Part shown: piece by piece, positions 1 to 8,303 of the stretch
How the letters are laid out: each line of letters opens with the position of its first letter
Numbering within the stretch: position 1 is the first letter of the stretch
Origin: Sphingobacterium sp. UBA6711
GTDB lineage: Bacteria > Bacteroidota > Bacteroidia > Sphingobacteriales > Sphingobacteriaceae
NCBI GenBank assembly: GCA_002454415.1
Contig: DKIT01000045.1
Span: 10,203-27,902 of the forward strand
Length of the DNA stretch: 17,700 nt
Direction: 5' to 3'
Position numbers and translations under genes: made by a program
Notes under the pieces: model-generated
Database searches by the model: none
Seen by the model: the letters and a program-made list of their open reading frames with translations, nothing else
Told to the model about the DNA's origin: nothing

Positions 1-891
1 AACAGCATTATTCCCTTCCCGATATAAATTGAGCTTGATTATAGATGCTTCATGGCTAAATTTTACCGCATTGATCAGCAGATTTCTTAAAATACTTTTC
101 ATGATATCCGCGTCAAAAAAAATCTGCAGCTCAGTCTGTAATACTAATTGTATATCAATGTTTTTCAATTTAGCTGTTGGCTGAAGCGTCTCTACAACAC
201 CTTTAATCATCTCATCAAACTCGATTTCCTGAGGCATATAACTTAACATACCCAAGCTGTTTTTGGTCCACTTAAGCAAATTGTCCAAGACACTGAAAAG
301 CTGTTCGGCGATATCATTTCCCGTATTGATCATATCGCCGTATCCAGTACTATTTGCCTCGACATTCATGGTCAAAATATTCAAGATCATTTTCAACGAA
401 GAAATGGGGCTACGGAGATCATGTGCTAGAATGGCATACATCCTGTCCCGGTTCAATATTGCTTCTTGAAGCTGAGCTGTCTGTTTTGCAATCGTATTGT
501 TCGATTCAATAAGCCTGATCTGATGTTTGATCCGCTGCAGCAATTCTTTTTTATTGAAAGGTTTCGAAACGTAATCTACACCGCCACTATCAAATCCACG
601 TACCACATCGTCAGCAGATTTTAAGTTCGTTATAAACAAAACCGGGATGTGTTTATACTGTTCCATGGATTTTAATTCTTTGGTTAGATCAAATCCATTT
701 GTGGCCCCCATGATAACATCCATTAAAATTAGGTCTATTCGATTACTCTCTAAATTTTCGAATGCCCCTTTCGCACCGGAAGCAGAAAATACATTAAAAT
801 GTTCCCGTTCCAAAATCTCCTTCAGTACAAAAAGATTAAGCTCAGAATCCTCTACGATGAGAATATTATATGTTGAAAAATCAATTTCCAT
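1..891 (-). CDS. Response regulator-histidine kinase hybrid (REC-HisKA), partial at its C-terminus
   Basis: This is a two-component signalling protein with the receiver first and the kinase after it. The start is the ATG at 889-891, and the frame stays open to base 1, giving 297 visible residues. Residues 8-125 form a CheY-like receiver: acidic pair E14-D15, phospho-acceptor D58 in LILMDV, T88 in LFITN and K110 in SKPF. A likely coiled linker (about 126-150) leads to a HisKA domain with the H-box LAHDLRSPI (H157). The start of HATPase_c is visible as the N-box NLLINAVKFS (about 270-279). The G boxes lie beyond the window. No membrane segment is seen, so it should be cytosolic. A receiver in front of a kinase suggests that D58 phosphorylation by another kinase tunes this one. 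It is separated from the upstream endonuclease/phosphatase gene by 118 bp and probably has its own promoter. The family call is secure; the partner and output are unknown. Confidence 0.92.
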   Translation of the reverse strand, partial: MEIDFSTYNILIVEDSELNLFVLKEILEREHFNVFSASGAKGAFENLESNRIDLILMDVIMGATNGFDLTKELKSMEQYKHIPVLFITNLKSADDVVRGFDSGGVDYVSKPFNKKELLQRIKHQIRLIESNNTIAKQTAQLQEAILNRDRMYAILAHDLRSPISSLKMILNILTMNVEANSTGYGDMINTGNDIAEQLFSVLDNLLKWTKNSLGMLSYMPQEIEFDEMIKGVVETLQPTAKLKNIDIQLVLQTELQIFFDADIMKSILRNLLINAVKFSHEASIIKLNLYREGNNAV

Positions 892-1009
892 AGATCAGTT
901 ATAGCTTATATACCACTATCTAAAGGATGTCATCCTTCTTTAAAATTTATAAATCAATATTACACTATTAAACGCGCCAATAATTTGTGTAGCAAAAATG
1001 TTATAAACA
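892..1009. other. Intergenic region, probable promoter of the hybrid kinase
   Basis: This 118-bp AT-rich stretch is the only gap of any size in the window. It separates the end of the long minus-strand operon from the start of the hybrid kinase gene. It contains a 15-bp palindrome (923-937) close to the kinase start. On the minus strand TAATATTG is one base from the Bacteroidota -7 element TAnnTTTG, but I see no correctly spaced -33 TTTG box, so no exact promoter is assigned. There is no clear Shine-Dalgarno before the ATG at 891. Confidence 0.4.
923..937. promoter_or_regulatory. 15-bp perfect palindrome, candidate operator
   Basis: The bases AAGGATG-T-CATCCTT form 7-bp perfect inverted arms around a single central base. 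They lie about 32-46 bp upstream of the ATG of the hybrid kinase. A one-base loop cannot form a normal terminator hairpin, so a dyad site for a dimeric DNA-binding protein is the more natural reading. No regulator is identified and a chance palindrome cannot be excluded. Confidence 0.3.
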
Positions 1010-2068
1010 TCAATTTATTTTAAAATCAACTAATACAGGAAGATGGTCACTGTAGTCAACATCACCTGTTCTGTAATTCATCGCCTGAAATTCAGGCCCA
1101 GAAAAAAAGACAAAATCAATACGAAATAGCTTCATTAAATTCGTATAGGTATATCCATAGCCGTTACCCGATTCACAAAAAGCATCCTTCATATTTCCTT
1201 TTATTTTATGATAGCTATACGAATTTGGGCTATTGTTAAAATCACCGCACATCAGCATTGGAAAAGGTGAGCTATCCATCGCCTCTCTTAAACGATCTGC
1301 CTGAGCGCCTCTCAATCTGAAATTTGCGGACATCGTTTTAATCGCACTCCACCATTTATACCCAGCATTTTCTGCCGGCAATAAATCTCCTTTCACTTGA
1401 TTCCAATTCGTCGTCTGCAAGTGGCAGTTCCCAATCCTAATTTTGTTCTTTTTCAAGGAAAGATCGGCGAAAATCGCACAATTGGGGCGCTCATCAAATG
1501 AAATAGTCTCCACAGCGTTTAAGGGGAATTTGCTTAAGATAGCGAGTTGATGCTGTCCTTCCTTATTCTCAGTGAGCATAAAATAGTGAAATTTTGTAAA
1601 AACACTTTTCAGTTCAGCTATTGAGCAATGAGCAGGTACTTCTTGTAAGCATAGCGTATTTACTTGCTGTGAATCAATATACGATGCAATCTGTTGCATT
1701 GACGATAGATTATAAATCATTTTAAATTCACGAACATTATACGATGCAAAGCGTATGTTCGCTGTTTCCACATTTCCTATTGGATTTGCCTGAATTATTT
1801 TTGTGAAATAATGAAAGTTGGCCAATAATGCTATCAGGGGACAAATACTATACCAACTACGCTTATATAGTCCAATAATAAAAAAAAGAAGATTGCTACA
1901 GACAAGCGCAGGTAACAATACACCGATCCATTGGAATACAACTGTAGTCTGCGGTGGTATAAACAACGCCAAAAAAGACAATGAGGTCATTAGCGCTACT
2001 AGTATGACCACGATTTTGATCAATAACTGAGATATCCTAATCGGTCTAAATTCAAATTCTTGCGCCAT
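1010..2068 (-). CDS. Membrane-anchored endonuclease/exonuclease/phosphatase (EEP) family protein
   Basis: This is a 352-residue protein with an N-terminal membrane module and a C-terminal EEP (DNase I-like, Mg-dependent phosphoesterase) domain. Three hydrophobic segments lie at about 13-37, 42-68 and 73-92. The catalytic domain starts at about 104 and carries the full active-site set: N111 in SYNV, E143 in LQEV, H216 in NCHLQ, D276 and N278 in CGDFNN, D318 in RIDFVF, and the terminal SDH (340-342). It should therefore be active, cutting a phosphodiester or phosphomonoester bond; the substrate (nucleic acid, phospholipid or sugar phosphate) cannot be read from sequence. The start is ATG at 2066-2068, 8 nt after the histidine kinase stop, so the two are probably co-transcribed. 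It is the last gene of the long operon. Three membrane passes before an EEP domain is a layout I recall from other Bacteroidota proteins. A role in polysaccharide assembly is not evident. Confidence 0.9.
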   Translation of the reverse strand: MAQEFEFRPIRISQLLIKIVVILVALMTSLSFLALFIPPQTTVVFQWIGVLLPALVCSNLLFFIIGLYKRSWYSICPLIALLANFHYFTKIIQANPIGNVETANIRFASYNVREFKMIYNLSSMQQIASYIDSQQVNTLCLQEVPAHCSIAELKSVFTKFHYFMLTENKEGQHQLAILSKFPLNAVETISFDERPNCAIFADLSLKKNKIRIGNCHLQTTNWNQVKGDLLPAENAGYKWWSAIKTMSANFRLRGAQADRLREAMDSSPFPMLMCGDFNNSPNSYSYHKIKGNMKDAFCESGNGYGYTYTNLMKLFRIDFVFFSGPEFQAMNYRTGDVDYSDHLPVLVDFKIN

Positions 2069-2076
2069 ATTGTAGT

Positions 2077-3903
2077 TTAAACTTGCTCGCTGATTGGCAA
2101 TGTTATGCTAAAAATTGCACCCTGCCCAAGTTCAGATTCGACTGTTATCTGTCCATTCATCTGTTCCACGATACTTTTACAGATGGCAAGTCCCAATCCG
2201 GTGCCCTTATCCATCGTATTAATCTTGTAAAATCTCTTAAATATAAATTCTTGATTTTCTTTTGCGATGCCCATTCCGTTGTCTTTGACATAAAATCTAA
2301 TCGTATCCGAATTGAGATGATATCCCACATGGATAGTCCCTTGTGGCGGAGTAAACTTTATACTGTTGTTTATCAAGTTAACCAGTACCTGCATAACCCG
2401 TCCACGATCCAGTCGCGCGATAAACTCCTTTTCCGGGATATCAAAAATAATAGAAGGCAGTTCATCATGAGCGACAAAACTTAAAGACAACTCATTCAAT
2501 ATTCCTTTGAGCGAAACATTTGAAATTTCAAACCGGACTTTACCGGCGTCCATTTGCGACATTTCCAGTACGTCTGTTATCAGGCGTAGTAACTGATTAC
2601 TATTTGCGGTTAGGAGTTCGCCGTATTCCTTTCTCAATTCGGGATCTGGCGTATCGGCTATAATATTACCAAAACCAATAATGGCGCTCAAGGGTGTTCG
2701 AATTTCATGATTCATATTAGAGATAAAGGCCGATTTTAACCGTTCGGATTCCTCGGCCGCTTCTTTTGAGTGCAGCAGTTGCTCCTCATATCTCAACTGA
2801 TCCGAAATATCGCGCTTTATGGTCCAAACAATATCTTCTCCATTTCCATTTTTAATTAATAGTGAGCTACATTCCGAACCTATAATATCCATTTCAGGAT
2901 ATTCGGTATCACAACGATATTGATAATAGCCCGAAGCAGAAATAATTTTCTTTACAGACAATTCCCAGGCCTCTTTCGTTGTAAAATCCCTAAGACATTC
3001 AAAAACTTTTAAATTAGAAATGTCTCGCTCTTCCTCAAGACCGTTCTGCTGTCGGCAAGCCTTATTTGCAAACGCCATAGTGCCATTTTTATGGCATGCA
3101 AAAATGCTATAAGGCGCATTATCAACTACAGCCAGCACCATTTCGAGTTCGTTTCTATTTTTTATAAAGTCGCTCACATTTTGCGAGAAGCCTTCTATTA
3201 AACACACATCATTTTCGACGCGTTTTGCATATTTAGTTGCCCTAACATAGGTTATGGGAATACCTGATTGTTTTAGACGATACTCAAATGTACTATACTC
3301 AATGGTGTCACTATGCAGAAAGATTTCCATTTTTTTTCTATCATCGGGATGTACCTGTGCTAGCAGTTCTTCGAGATATATCTTTTCCGGTTCTTCCAAA
3401 TTTTTCTTACGTAGATTGGAATAACCATTATGCGTAAATTCCTGTTGTTGCAGATTATACGTCCAATGCCCGATCATGGCCACCTTACCTACCTCAAGTT
3501 GTGCAGTCAGCGCCGATTTGAGCCGGTACTTCATATTACTGCGCTGCGTAATATCTCGATATTGGCAAAGTAAATGTTCTTCATCAAATTTGTGAATCAG
3601 AAATTTGAAATAATACATCTGTTCATCAGTCGGCAGATCGTAGTTCAGATTTGAAGTTTCACCGGTTTGACGACAAAAAGCAAATTCCTGTTCAATCAGA
3701 TTGGACGTCGACTGGGGTAATAGTGACAAAATATCTTTGCCAATGATATCAATATCGGGATTTAAAATTGGGTTACTTGTTTTCATTATTGCATCCACAC
3801 ATATGTTATAGCTGTTGATTAACAATAATGTATCACAAGTCATATTGAGTATCTTCTCCAAGAATTTCAAATCATGTAATTTTTTTCCCTCCATAACATT
3901 CAT
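2077..3903 (-). CDS. Cytosolic triple-PAS sensor histidine kinase
   Basis: This 608-residue sensor kinase has no membrane segment, so it should sense a cytosolic cue. Three PAS-like modules are seen at roughly 12-118, 140-245 (with VHPDDR, typical of PAS_3-type domains) and 255-366. HisKA follows with H399 in NMNHEIRTPL. HATPase_c has the N-box NLINNSIKF (509-517), DNGMG (541-545) and GTGLGLA (567-573). All kinase motifs are present, so it should be active. There is no receiver domain, so the partner regulator is elsewhere; the hybrid kinase at 1-891 is one candidate. The start chosen is ATG at 3901-3903, 4 nt after the stop of the glycosyltransferase upstream. The frame extends to a TTG at 3942, but those 13 codons overlap the glycosyltransferase and show no PAS sequence. 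A further ATG at 3894 is possible. Its position makes it part of the polysaccharide operon. The ligand is unknown. Confidence 0.93.
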   Translation of the reverse strand: MNVMEGKKLHDLKFLEKILNMTCDTLLLINSYNICVDAIMKTSNPILNPDIDIIGKDILSLLPQSTSNLIEQEFAFCRQTGETSNLNYDLPTDEQMYYFKFLIHKFDEEHLLCQYRDITQRSNMKYRLKSALTAQLEVGKVAMIGHWTYNLQQQEFTHNGYSNLRKKNLEEPEKIYLEELLAQVHPDDRKKMEIFLHSDTIEYSTFEYRLKQSGIPITYVRATKYAKRVENDVCLIEGFSQNVSDFIKNRNELEMVLAVVDNAPYSIFACHKNGTMAFANKACRQQNGLEEERDISNLKVFECLRDFTTKEAWELSVKKIISASGYYQYRCDTEYPEMDIIGSECSSLLIKNGNGEDIVWTIKRDISDQLRYEEQLLHSKEAAEESERLKSAFISNMNHEIRTPLSAIIGFGNIIADTPDPELRKEYGELLTANSNQLLRLITDVLEMSQMDAGKVRFEISNVSLKGILNELSLSFVAHDELPSIIFDIPEKEFIARLDRGRVMQVLVNLINNSIKFTPPQGTIHVGYHLNSDTIRFYVKDNGMGIAKENQEFIFKRFYKINTMDKGTGLGLAICKSIVEQMNGQITVESELGQGAIFSITLPISEQV

Positions 3904-3907
3904 AGTA

Positions 3908-5095
3908 TTATTTTCTTTGCGATTTCTCCCAACCGCCGACAAAGCGTCTGTTCAATAAATAATAAATTCCGCGCATTACATTAATATTCATAAACAGAAA
4001 GTAATATGGAATATAAAATACTTTGGAACTATCCGGATCATCCTTCTTTGCATAACCTAAAACTGCACAAATATAGAAAAGGCATTGAAGCAAAAAAATG
4101 ACATTAAACACATTTAGCCATGATGCACTCCAATGTCCAAGAATCGCAGACAAAGGTAAAATTGCGAATAGTGCAAAAGGTGTGACGGACCATCGTAGTA
4201 CACGATGTGATATATATTGAAAAGTTAATTTACCAAATTTAAACCCATTTAATAACGGTAATAGCCTCCCTATAGATTGCCAGCCTCCAGCAGCGATACG
4301 TCTTTTTCTTTTCCCTTCCTCCTCCATATTCAGCGAACCATACTCTACCGCATAAGCATCTGGCGTATATGCAATTCGATATCCCTTTTGCGCAATGCGC
4401 ATGGACAACATAAAATCATCCAATAGGGTATCTTCTTCCATTGGAGCAAATAATTCAGTACGTAAAGCAAATAATTCCCCAGCGGCACCTACGGCAGAAT
4501 AAAATGCGTAATCTAATTTTTTTAATAGCGATTCATATTTCCAGTAAGCTCCCTCTCCTTTCGATGAAACTGTATCTTCATCACTAAATGCAACCCTTTT
4601 CTCTCCAGACACACAACCGATCGATGGATCATCAAATTGTTTTGCAATAATCTTCAATGCCTCCGCATTCAGCAGGCAATTTGCATCACTAAATACGACA
4701 ATAGGCGTTTTCACATTTTCCATACCATGATTCACGGCTGCGGTCTTACCTTTCCTTATGGGTGAACCAACAATCTCGACCATGGGATACTGTTCTAACA
4801 GCTCATGGCTCTGGTCGGTACTTCCATCAATAACCCAAAGAATTTTTAATTTATCTTTAGGATAATCAAGATTAAGGCAATTTGCCATTTTCTGTGCAAT
4901 GATCTCAGCCTCATTGTAGGCAGTGATAAACAAGGTTAAACGAGGCAAGCGATCTTCTGCGCCATTTTGCTCGTTCACTTTCGCCGTATTTTGATATGGG
5001 AATAATTTGGCTAAAATAAAAATCACTATAGCATAACCGATATAAGTATAGAACACCAACCATAGGGCACACCAAAAGACAATATTCAAACTCAT
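3908..5095 (-). CDS. Membrane-bound family 2 glycosyltransferase (synthase-like)
   Basis: This 395-residue inverting GT2 enzyme resembles processive synthases. One membrane segment sits at about 5-32, followed by a cytosolic GT-A domain and at least two or three hydrophobic segments after residue 300. Key motifs: the nucleotide-binding start LTLFITAYNE (53-62), D90 in VIDGS, D137 in the SDAN metal-binding motif, D226-D227 in LLDDF as the likely catalytic base region, and RKRRIAAGGW (263-272), which takes the place of the Q/RxxRW acceptor signature. The start is ATG at 5093-5095, 18 nt after the preceding GT2 gene. It is the last glycosyltransferase before the kinase. It may add a sugar to the lipid-linked repeat unit or make a short homopolymer; donor and acceptor cannot be inferred. 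Confidence 0.92.
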   Translation of the reverse strand: MSLNIVFWCALWLVFYTYIGYAIVIFILAKLFPYQNTAKVNEQNGAEDRLPRLTLFITAYNEAEIIAQKMANCLNLDYPKDKLKILWVIDGSTDQSHELLEQYPMVEIVGSPIRKGKTAAVNHGMENVKTPIVVFSDANCLLNAEALKIIAKQFDDPSIGCVSGEKRVAFSDEDTVSSKGEGAYWKYESLLKKLDYAFYSAVGAAGELFALRTELFAPMEEDTLLDDFMLSMRIAQKGYRIAYTPDAYAVEYGSLNMEEEGKRKRRIAAGGWQSIGRLLPLLNGFKFGKLTFQYISHRVLRWSVTPFALFAILPLSAILGHWSASWLNVFNVIFLLQCLFYICAVLGYAKKDDPDSSKVFYIPYYFLFMNINVMRGIYYLLNRRFVGGWEKSQRK

Positions 5096-5113
5096 TTGTA
5101 TTGGATAGATAAT

Positions 5114-5983
5114 CTATTTTTGTTTATCACTATTCATTAAATTTGCATCATCATCCTCATAGCTATCCGATTTGGAAAAAACTGATTTTAGATTTTTAAG
5201 TGCTTTTTGACAGCGGACTTTAAAGCTACTGAACAATGATCCATCTGCAGCGAGTGTTCCATACCCCGTTATTGCTTTTGCTTTGCTATTACGAACAAAA
5301 GCAATCTTACCAAATTTTTTTAATCCCAAGGCCAAAGAGCCGTCTTCGCCCCTTATTATATCAGTGCGTATTCCAACCTTTTGTGCCAATTTGGTATTAT
5401 AAGCAAACACTAATCCCCGGACACTAAGCTCAGGTCTATTTATCGATTGAACAAACAAAAAAATATCTCTTGCATGCTCATATAGCCATAGCGAAAATTT
5501 GCTATGATCCTTATCAGGAATATAACCCCAAGAAGCACTTGCCGCCACAACATCTTTTTGCTCTAATGCACTCACCATTACATCCACATAACCACTTGGA
5601 TAAAGTGTATCGGCATCTATATTCAGATGATATTTTCCCTTAGCATGATTCAATCCACATTGTCTTGCAAACCCACAACCACTTTGCGTTTCGTTAAAAT
5701 ACTTGATTCCTGATTTTTTAAAAATTTCCTCAGTTTTATCAATCGAATTATTATTTATACCGATAATCTCAATAGGGTATTGCGATTTTAGGTCACTAAG
5801 TGACCATAAGCAAGCCCACAAGTTTTTATCTTCATTATAGGCGATAACAGATACAGTCACCAAAGGCTTATCCGCTTCAAATCTTTTCAGCTGATTTACT
5901 ATCATATTGATTGTAGACTGAGATACTTGATCGGGCGGCACCTGATAAACAGATAAATACTTTGCATACCATTTTTTATTCAT
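5114..5983 (-). CDS. Family 2 glycosyltransferase, soluble
   Basis: This 289-residue GT-A enzyme has no transmembrane segments. It likely acts at the inner face of the cytoplasmic membrane on a lipid-linked acceptor. The donor-binding start is TVSVIAYNED (43-52), followed by INNNSIDKT (76-84) and the metal-binding IDADT (D123, D125). A likely catalytic-base motif RGEDGS (E213-D214) follows. The C-terminal 30 residues are rich in Lys, Ser and Asp and probably disordered. The start is ATG at 5981-5983; the preceding GT4 gene stops only 7 nt away, so the two are tightly coupled. The specific sugar is unknown. Confidence 0.9.
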   Translation of the reverse strand: MNKKWYAKYLSVYQVPPDQVSQSTINMIVNQLKRFEADKPLVTVSVIAYNEDKNLWACLWSLSDLKSQYPIEIIGINNNSIDKTEEIFKKSGIKYFNETQSGCGFARQCGLNHAKGKYHLNIDADTLYPSGYVDVMVSALEQKDVVAASASWGYIPDKDHSKFSLWLYEHARDIFLFVQSINRPELSVRGLVFAYNTKLAQKVGIRTDIIRGEDGSLALGLKKFGKIAFVRNSKAKAITGYGTLAADGSLFSSFKVRCQKALKNLKSVFSKSDSYEDDDANLMNSDKQK

Positions 5984-5990
5984 ATCATGA

Positions 5991-7148
5991 TCATTCTACT
6001 GGCCGTATAGATTCGAAAAGTACTTGCCACTGTTTTGCGATATTTTCCAAATCAAATTTTCTAACATCATTTCTAGCATTTTTTCCCATTTCCTTTCTCT
6101 TTGCGTCGTCTTCAATGAGTAAACAAATTCCGTCTGCCAACTGTTTAATATTACCATTTTCTATCAGTAATCCATTTTTCCGATCAATAATAATATCACG
6201 AGGACCACAAGGGCACATAAACGACACTGGTGGAACACCATAAGCCATCGTTTCACCCAAAACCAACGGGAATCCCTCATATCTTGACGATAAAACAAAG
6301 ATCGAACTATCATTATATTTTTCAGCTATTTCGGCAGTTCCATCTTCCAAAAAGCAACTACTCGACAAGCCTAATTCTTCAACCATGGACATATATATAT
6401 CTTTATCGCCGCCACCATAGATCTTTAAAACCCAATCCGGATGGTTTCTTACTACCATTTGCCACGCTTTTATCAACAAATCAAATCCTTTTTGATAAGT
6501 CATTCTTCCAACCGCAATTACCTGTTTATTATTGAGTAACGCTGCTTTATCAGGATAGAAGGATAGGGGGTTTGAAATGACTGAAATATTTTTAAGTTCG
6601 TGCCAATAGCCGGCGTCTTCATGCGTCAGCACCACAAAAGCAGATAGCTTCCGCAAATTTTTAATGAGCTGCATTTGCCACAATTTTGATATCCCTCTTT
6701 GCAAAAATCCGGGAAATCTTTTGTCGGTAAACTGGCGATAGACTAACCTATTAAAATGTAATTCGCCTACTTTTAAACTGCCATCTTTTAAATCATTGAT
6801 AAAATTGACGTCACGTCTCAATAATGATACGGTAATATCGGGCTTTATAAGACATAATTGTTCTTCAAGCCTTGCTTTAAACAATCGCTGTTTCTTCCAA
6901 TAACTTAAGGTTCGTCTCACTAAGGGTAGAGAAAAAATACCGTCAAAGTTGATATCAAGATGATGCAATTTTATTTTTTCATCTAAGGGATAATAGGGCT
7001 CTGATCCTTTTCCGTCAGTAACAAAAATATGAATTTCATAATCAAATTTTTTGACAAAATAGTTGACCTTTGCTGTAAGCACCCTCTCCATGCCGCTAGG
7101 ATAAAACAGACCTGGGATAATATACGCAAGCTTAAGTTTCCTTTTCAT
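5991..7148 (-). CDS. Family 4 glycosyltransferase (first of two tandem paralogues by position)
   Basis: This 385-residue GT-B retaining glycosyltransferase belongs to the GT4 family. The N-terminal Rossmann half has the glycine motif YPSGMERV (16-23). The C-terminal donor-binding half contains VISNP (190-194), AVGRMTYQKGFDLL (212-225) with R215 and K220 expected to contact the donor phosphates, and the EX7E motif E291-E299 in EGFPLVLGE. It is close in length and sequence to the neighbouring gene at 7154-8299; the two share DWVLKIYG and DSSIFVLSSRYEGF. They probably arose by tandem duplication. The start is ATG at 7146-7148, 5 nt after the stop of the paralogue. The donor sugar is not deducible. 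Confidence 0.94.
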   Translation of the reverse strand: MKRKLKLAYIIPGLFYPSGMERVLTAKVNYFVKKFDYEIHIFVTDGKGSEPYYPLDEKIKLHHLDINFDGIFSLPLVRRTLSYWKKQRLFKARLEEQLCLIKPDITVSLLRRDVNFINDLKDGSLKVGELHFNRLVYRQFTDKRFPGFLQRGISKLWQMQLIKNLRKLSAFVVLTHEDAGYWHELKNISVISNPLSFYPDKAALLNNKQVIAVGRMTYQKGFDLLIKAWQMVVRNHPDWVLKIYGGGDKDIYMSMVEELGLSSSCFLEDGTAEIAEKYNDSSIFVLSSRYEGFPLVLGETMAYGVPPVSFMCPCGPRDIIIDRKNGLLIENGNIKQLADGICLLIEDDAKRKEMGKNARNDVRKFDLENIAKQWQVLFESIRPVE

Positions 7149-7153
7149 ATTGT

Positions 7154-8299
7154 TTAATCACTTTTAGTACTTTCACCAAAAGATTCAAATAGGTATTTCC
7201 ATTGTTCTGCGATCTTCTCAACATGAAATCGAGCACTATTTACCAGCGCTTTTTCTCCCATTTCTTTTCTCAGCAGATCGTCTTTAATCAAGGTAGATAT
7301 TCGTTCGGCTAATTTCTCAACATTTCCATTTTTCACCAAAAATCCGTCTACACCATCCTGAATTATTTCACTTGGCCCTGATGGGCAATCAAATGCAATA
7401 GCTGGTAAACCACATGCCATAGCTTCAACCAATACCATCCCAAAACCCTCATACCGTGAAGATAGCACAAAAATAGAGCTATCGCAATATTTCTCTTCGA
7501 TGGCCGTAGTACTAGGCTTTAATTTACAGCTTTTCGTCAAGCCAAGACGATCTATCTGTTGTTGTAGCTCGACCGAACTACCGTCACCATAGATTTTCAA
7601 GACCCAATCCGGATGACTAGCATTCACGATATGCCAAGCTTCCACTAATAGATCAAATCCCTTCTGCGGAACATATCTGCCAACCGCAATGACTTGCTTT
7701 TCTTGGCAGGTAGATCGACCTTTAGGCTGTAAAACCAACGGATTGGGTATTACATGCACATTTGAAAGCTCTGGCCAAAAACTCTTTTCTTGGGCGGTGA
7801 GGAAAACGACGGCATCCATCAACTTTAATTTTTTGAGCCTGACATTGTCTTTTCTTTCTCGTAAAAAGCCACCTATTCCTTTGGGAAAATTAGGATGATA
7901 AAACTCCTTCGTTACATGCAATTCTGCCACTTTAATACTACCATCATTCAATAGCGGTAAAAAATTAATTTCCCTTCTCATTGTAGAAATCACAATATCG
8001 GGCTTCTCCTGATTAAGAATTTTTAGAAATTTGTTTTTAAACTTACGATAAAGAAACGGAAAGCGTAATAGCTTAAGTAAGGGCGGCTGATCAAATGGAT
8101 AGTCAATACAAACATTTACATCGATATGTTTCACATTTTCCGACAGTGGAAAAAAGCTGGGCTTATTCAGCTGTTCCGATGTCACCAAAACCACTTTTAC
8201 ATCCGGCAGATGATTGGCAAAATAATTTGCTTTAAAAACGATAATCCGTTCCAGTCCACCAGAAGTATACAGGGAAGGTAAATAATATAAAATTTTCAT
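7154..8299 (-). CDS. Family 4 glycosyltransferase (second of two tandem paralogues by position)
   Basis: This is a 381-residue GT-B enzyme of family GT4. The N-terminal glycine motif is YTSGGLERI (11-19). The second half shows VIPNP (183-187), AVGRYVPQKGFDLL (205-218) with R208 and K213, and the EX7E motif E284-E292 in EGFGMVLVE, followed by MACGLP and the phosphate-binding CPSGPSEII (305-313). All donor-site residues expected for the family are present. Identity with the neighbouring GT4 is strongest in this donor half and weaker in the first half, which normally contacts the acceptor. That fits use of the same or a similar donor with different acceptors. The start is ATG at 8297-8299, 4 nt after the GT-D gene stop. 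Confidence 0.94.
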   Translation of the reverse strand: MKILYYLPSLYTSGGLERIIVFKANYFANHLPDVKVVLVTSEQLNKPSFFPLSENVKHIDVNVCIDYPFDQPPLLKLLRFPFLYRKFKNKFLKILNQEKPDIVISTMRREINFLPLLNDGSIKVAELHVTKEFYHPNFPKGIGGFLRERKDNVRLKKLKLMDAVVFLTAQEKSFWPELSNVHVIPNPLVLQPKGRSTCQEKQVIAVGRYVPQKGFDLLVEAWHIVNASHPDWVLKIYGDGSSVELQQQIDRLGLTKSCKLKPSTTAIEEKYCDSSIFVLSSRYEGFGMVLVEAMACGLPAIAFDCPSGPSEIIQDGVDGFLVKNGNVEKLAERISTLIKDDLLRKEMGEKALVNSARFHVEKIAEQWKYLFESFGESTKSD

Positions 8300-8303
8300 G
8301 TTC

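Noticed and set aside
647..904. 85-codon plus-strand open frame
   Set aside because: It is antisense to the receiver domain of the hybrid kinase, which has all conserved residues.
998..1010. Possible intrinsic terminator after the EEP gene (ATGTT-TAT-AACAT followed by T's on the minus strand)
   Set aside because: The stem is only five AT-rich pairs and overlaps the stop codon, so it is too weak to call.
2083..2484. 133-codon plus-strand open frame
   Set aside because: It lies wholly inside the HATPase_c-coding part of the histidine kinase on the other strand and its product has no recognisable domain.
3904..3942. TTG start at 3942 for the PAS kinase
   Set aside because: It needs a rare start codon and a 35-nt overlap, and the added residues are only the shadow of the glycosyltransferase C-terminus. 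The ATG at 3903 is better placed.
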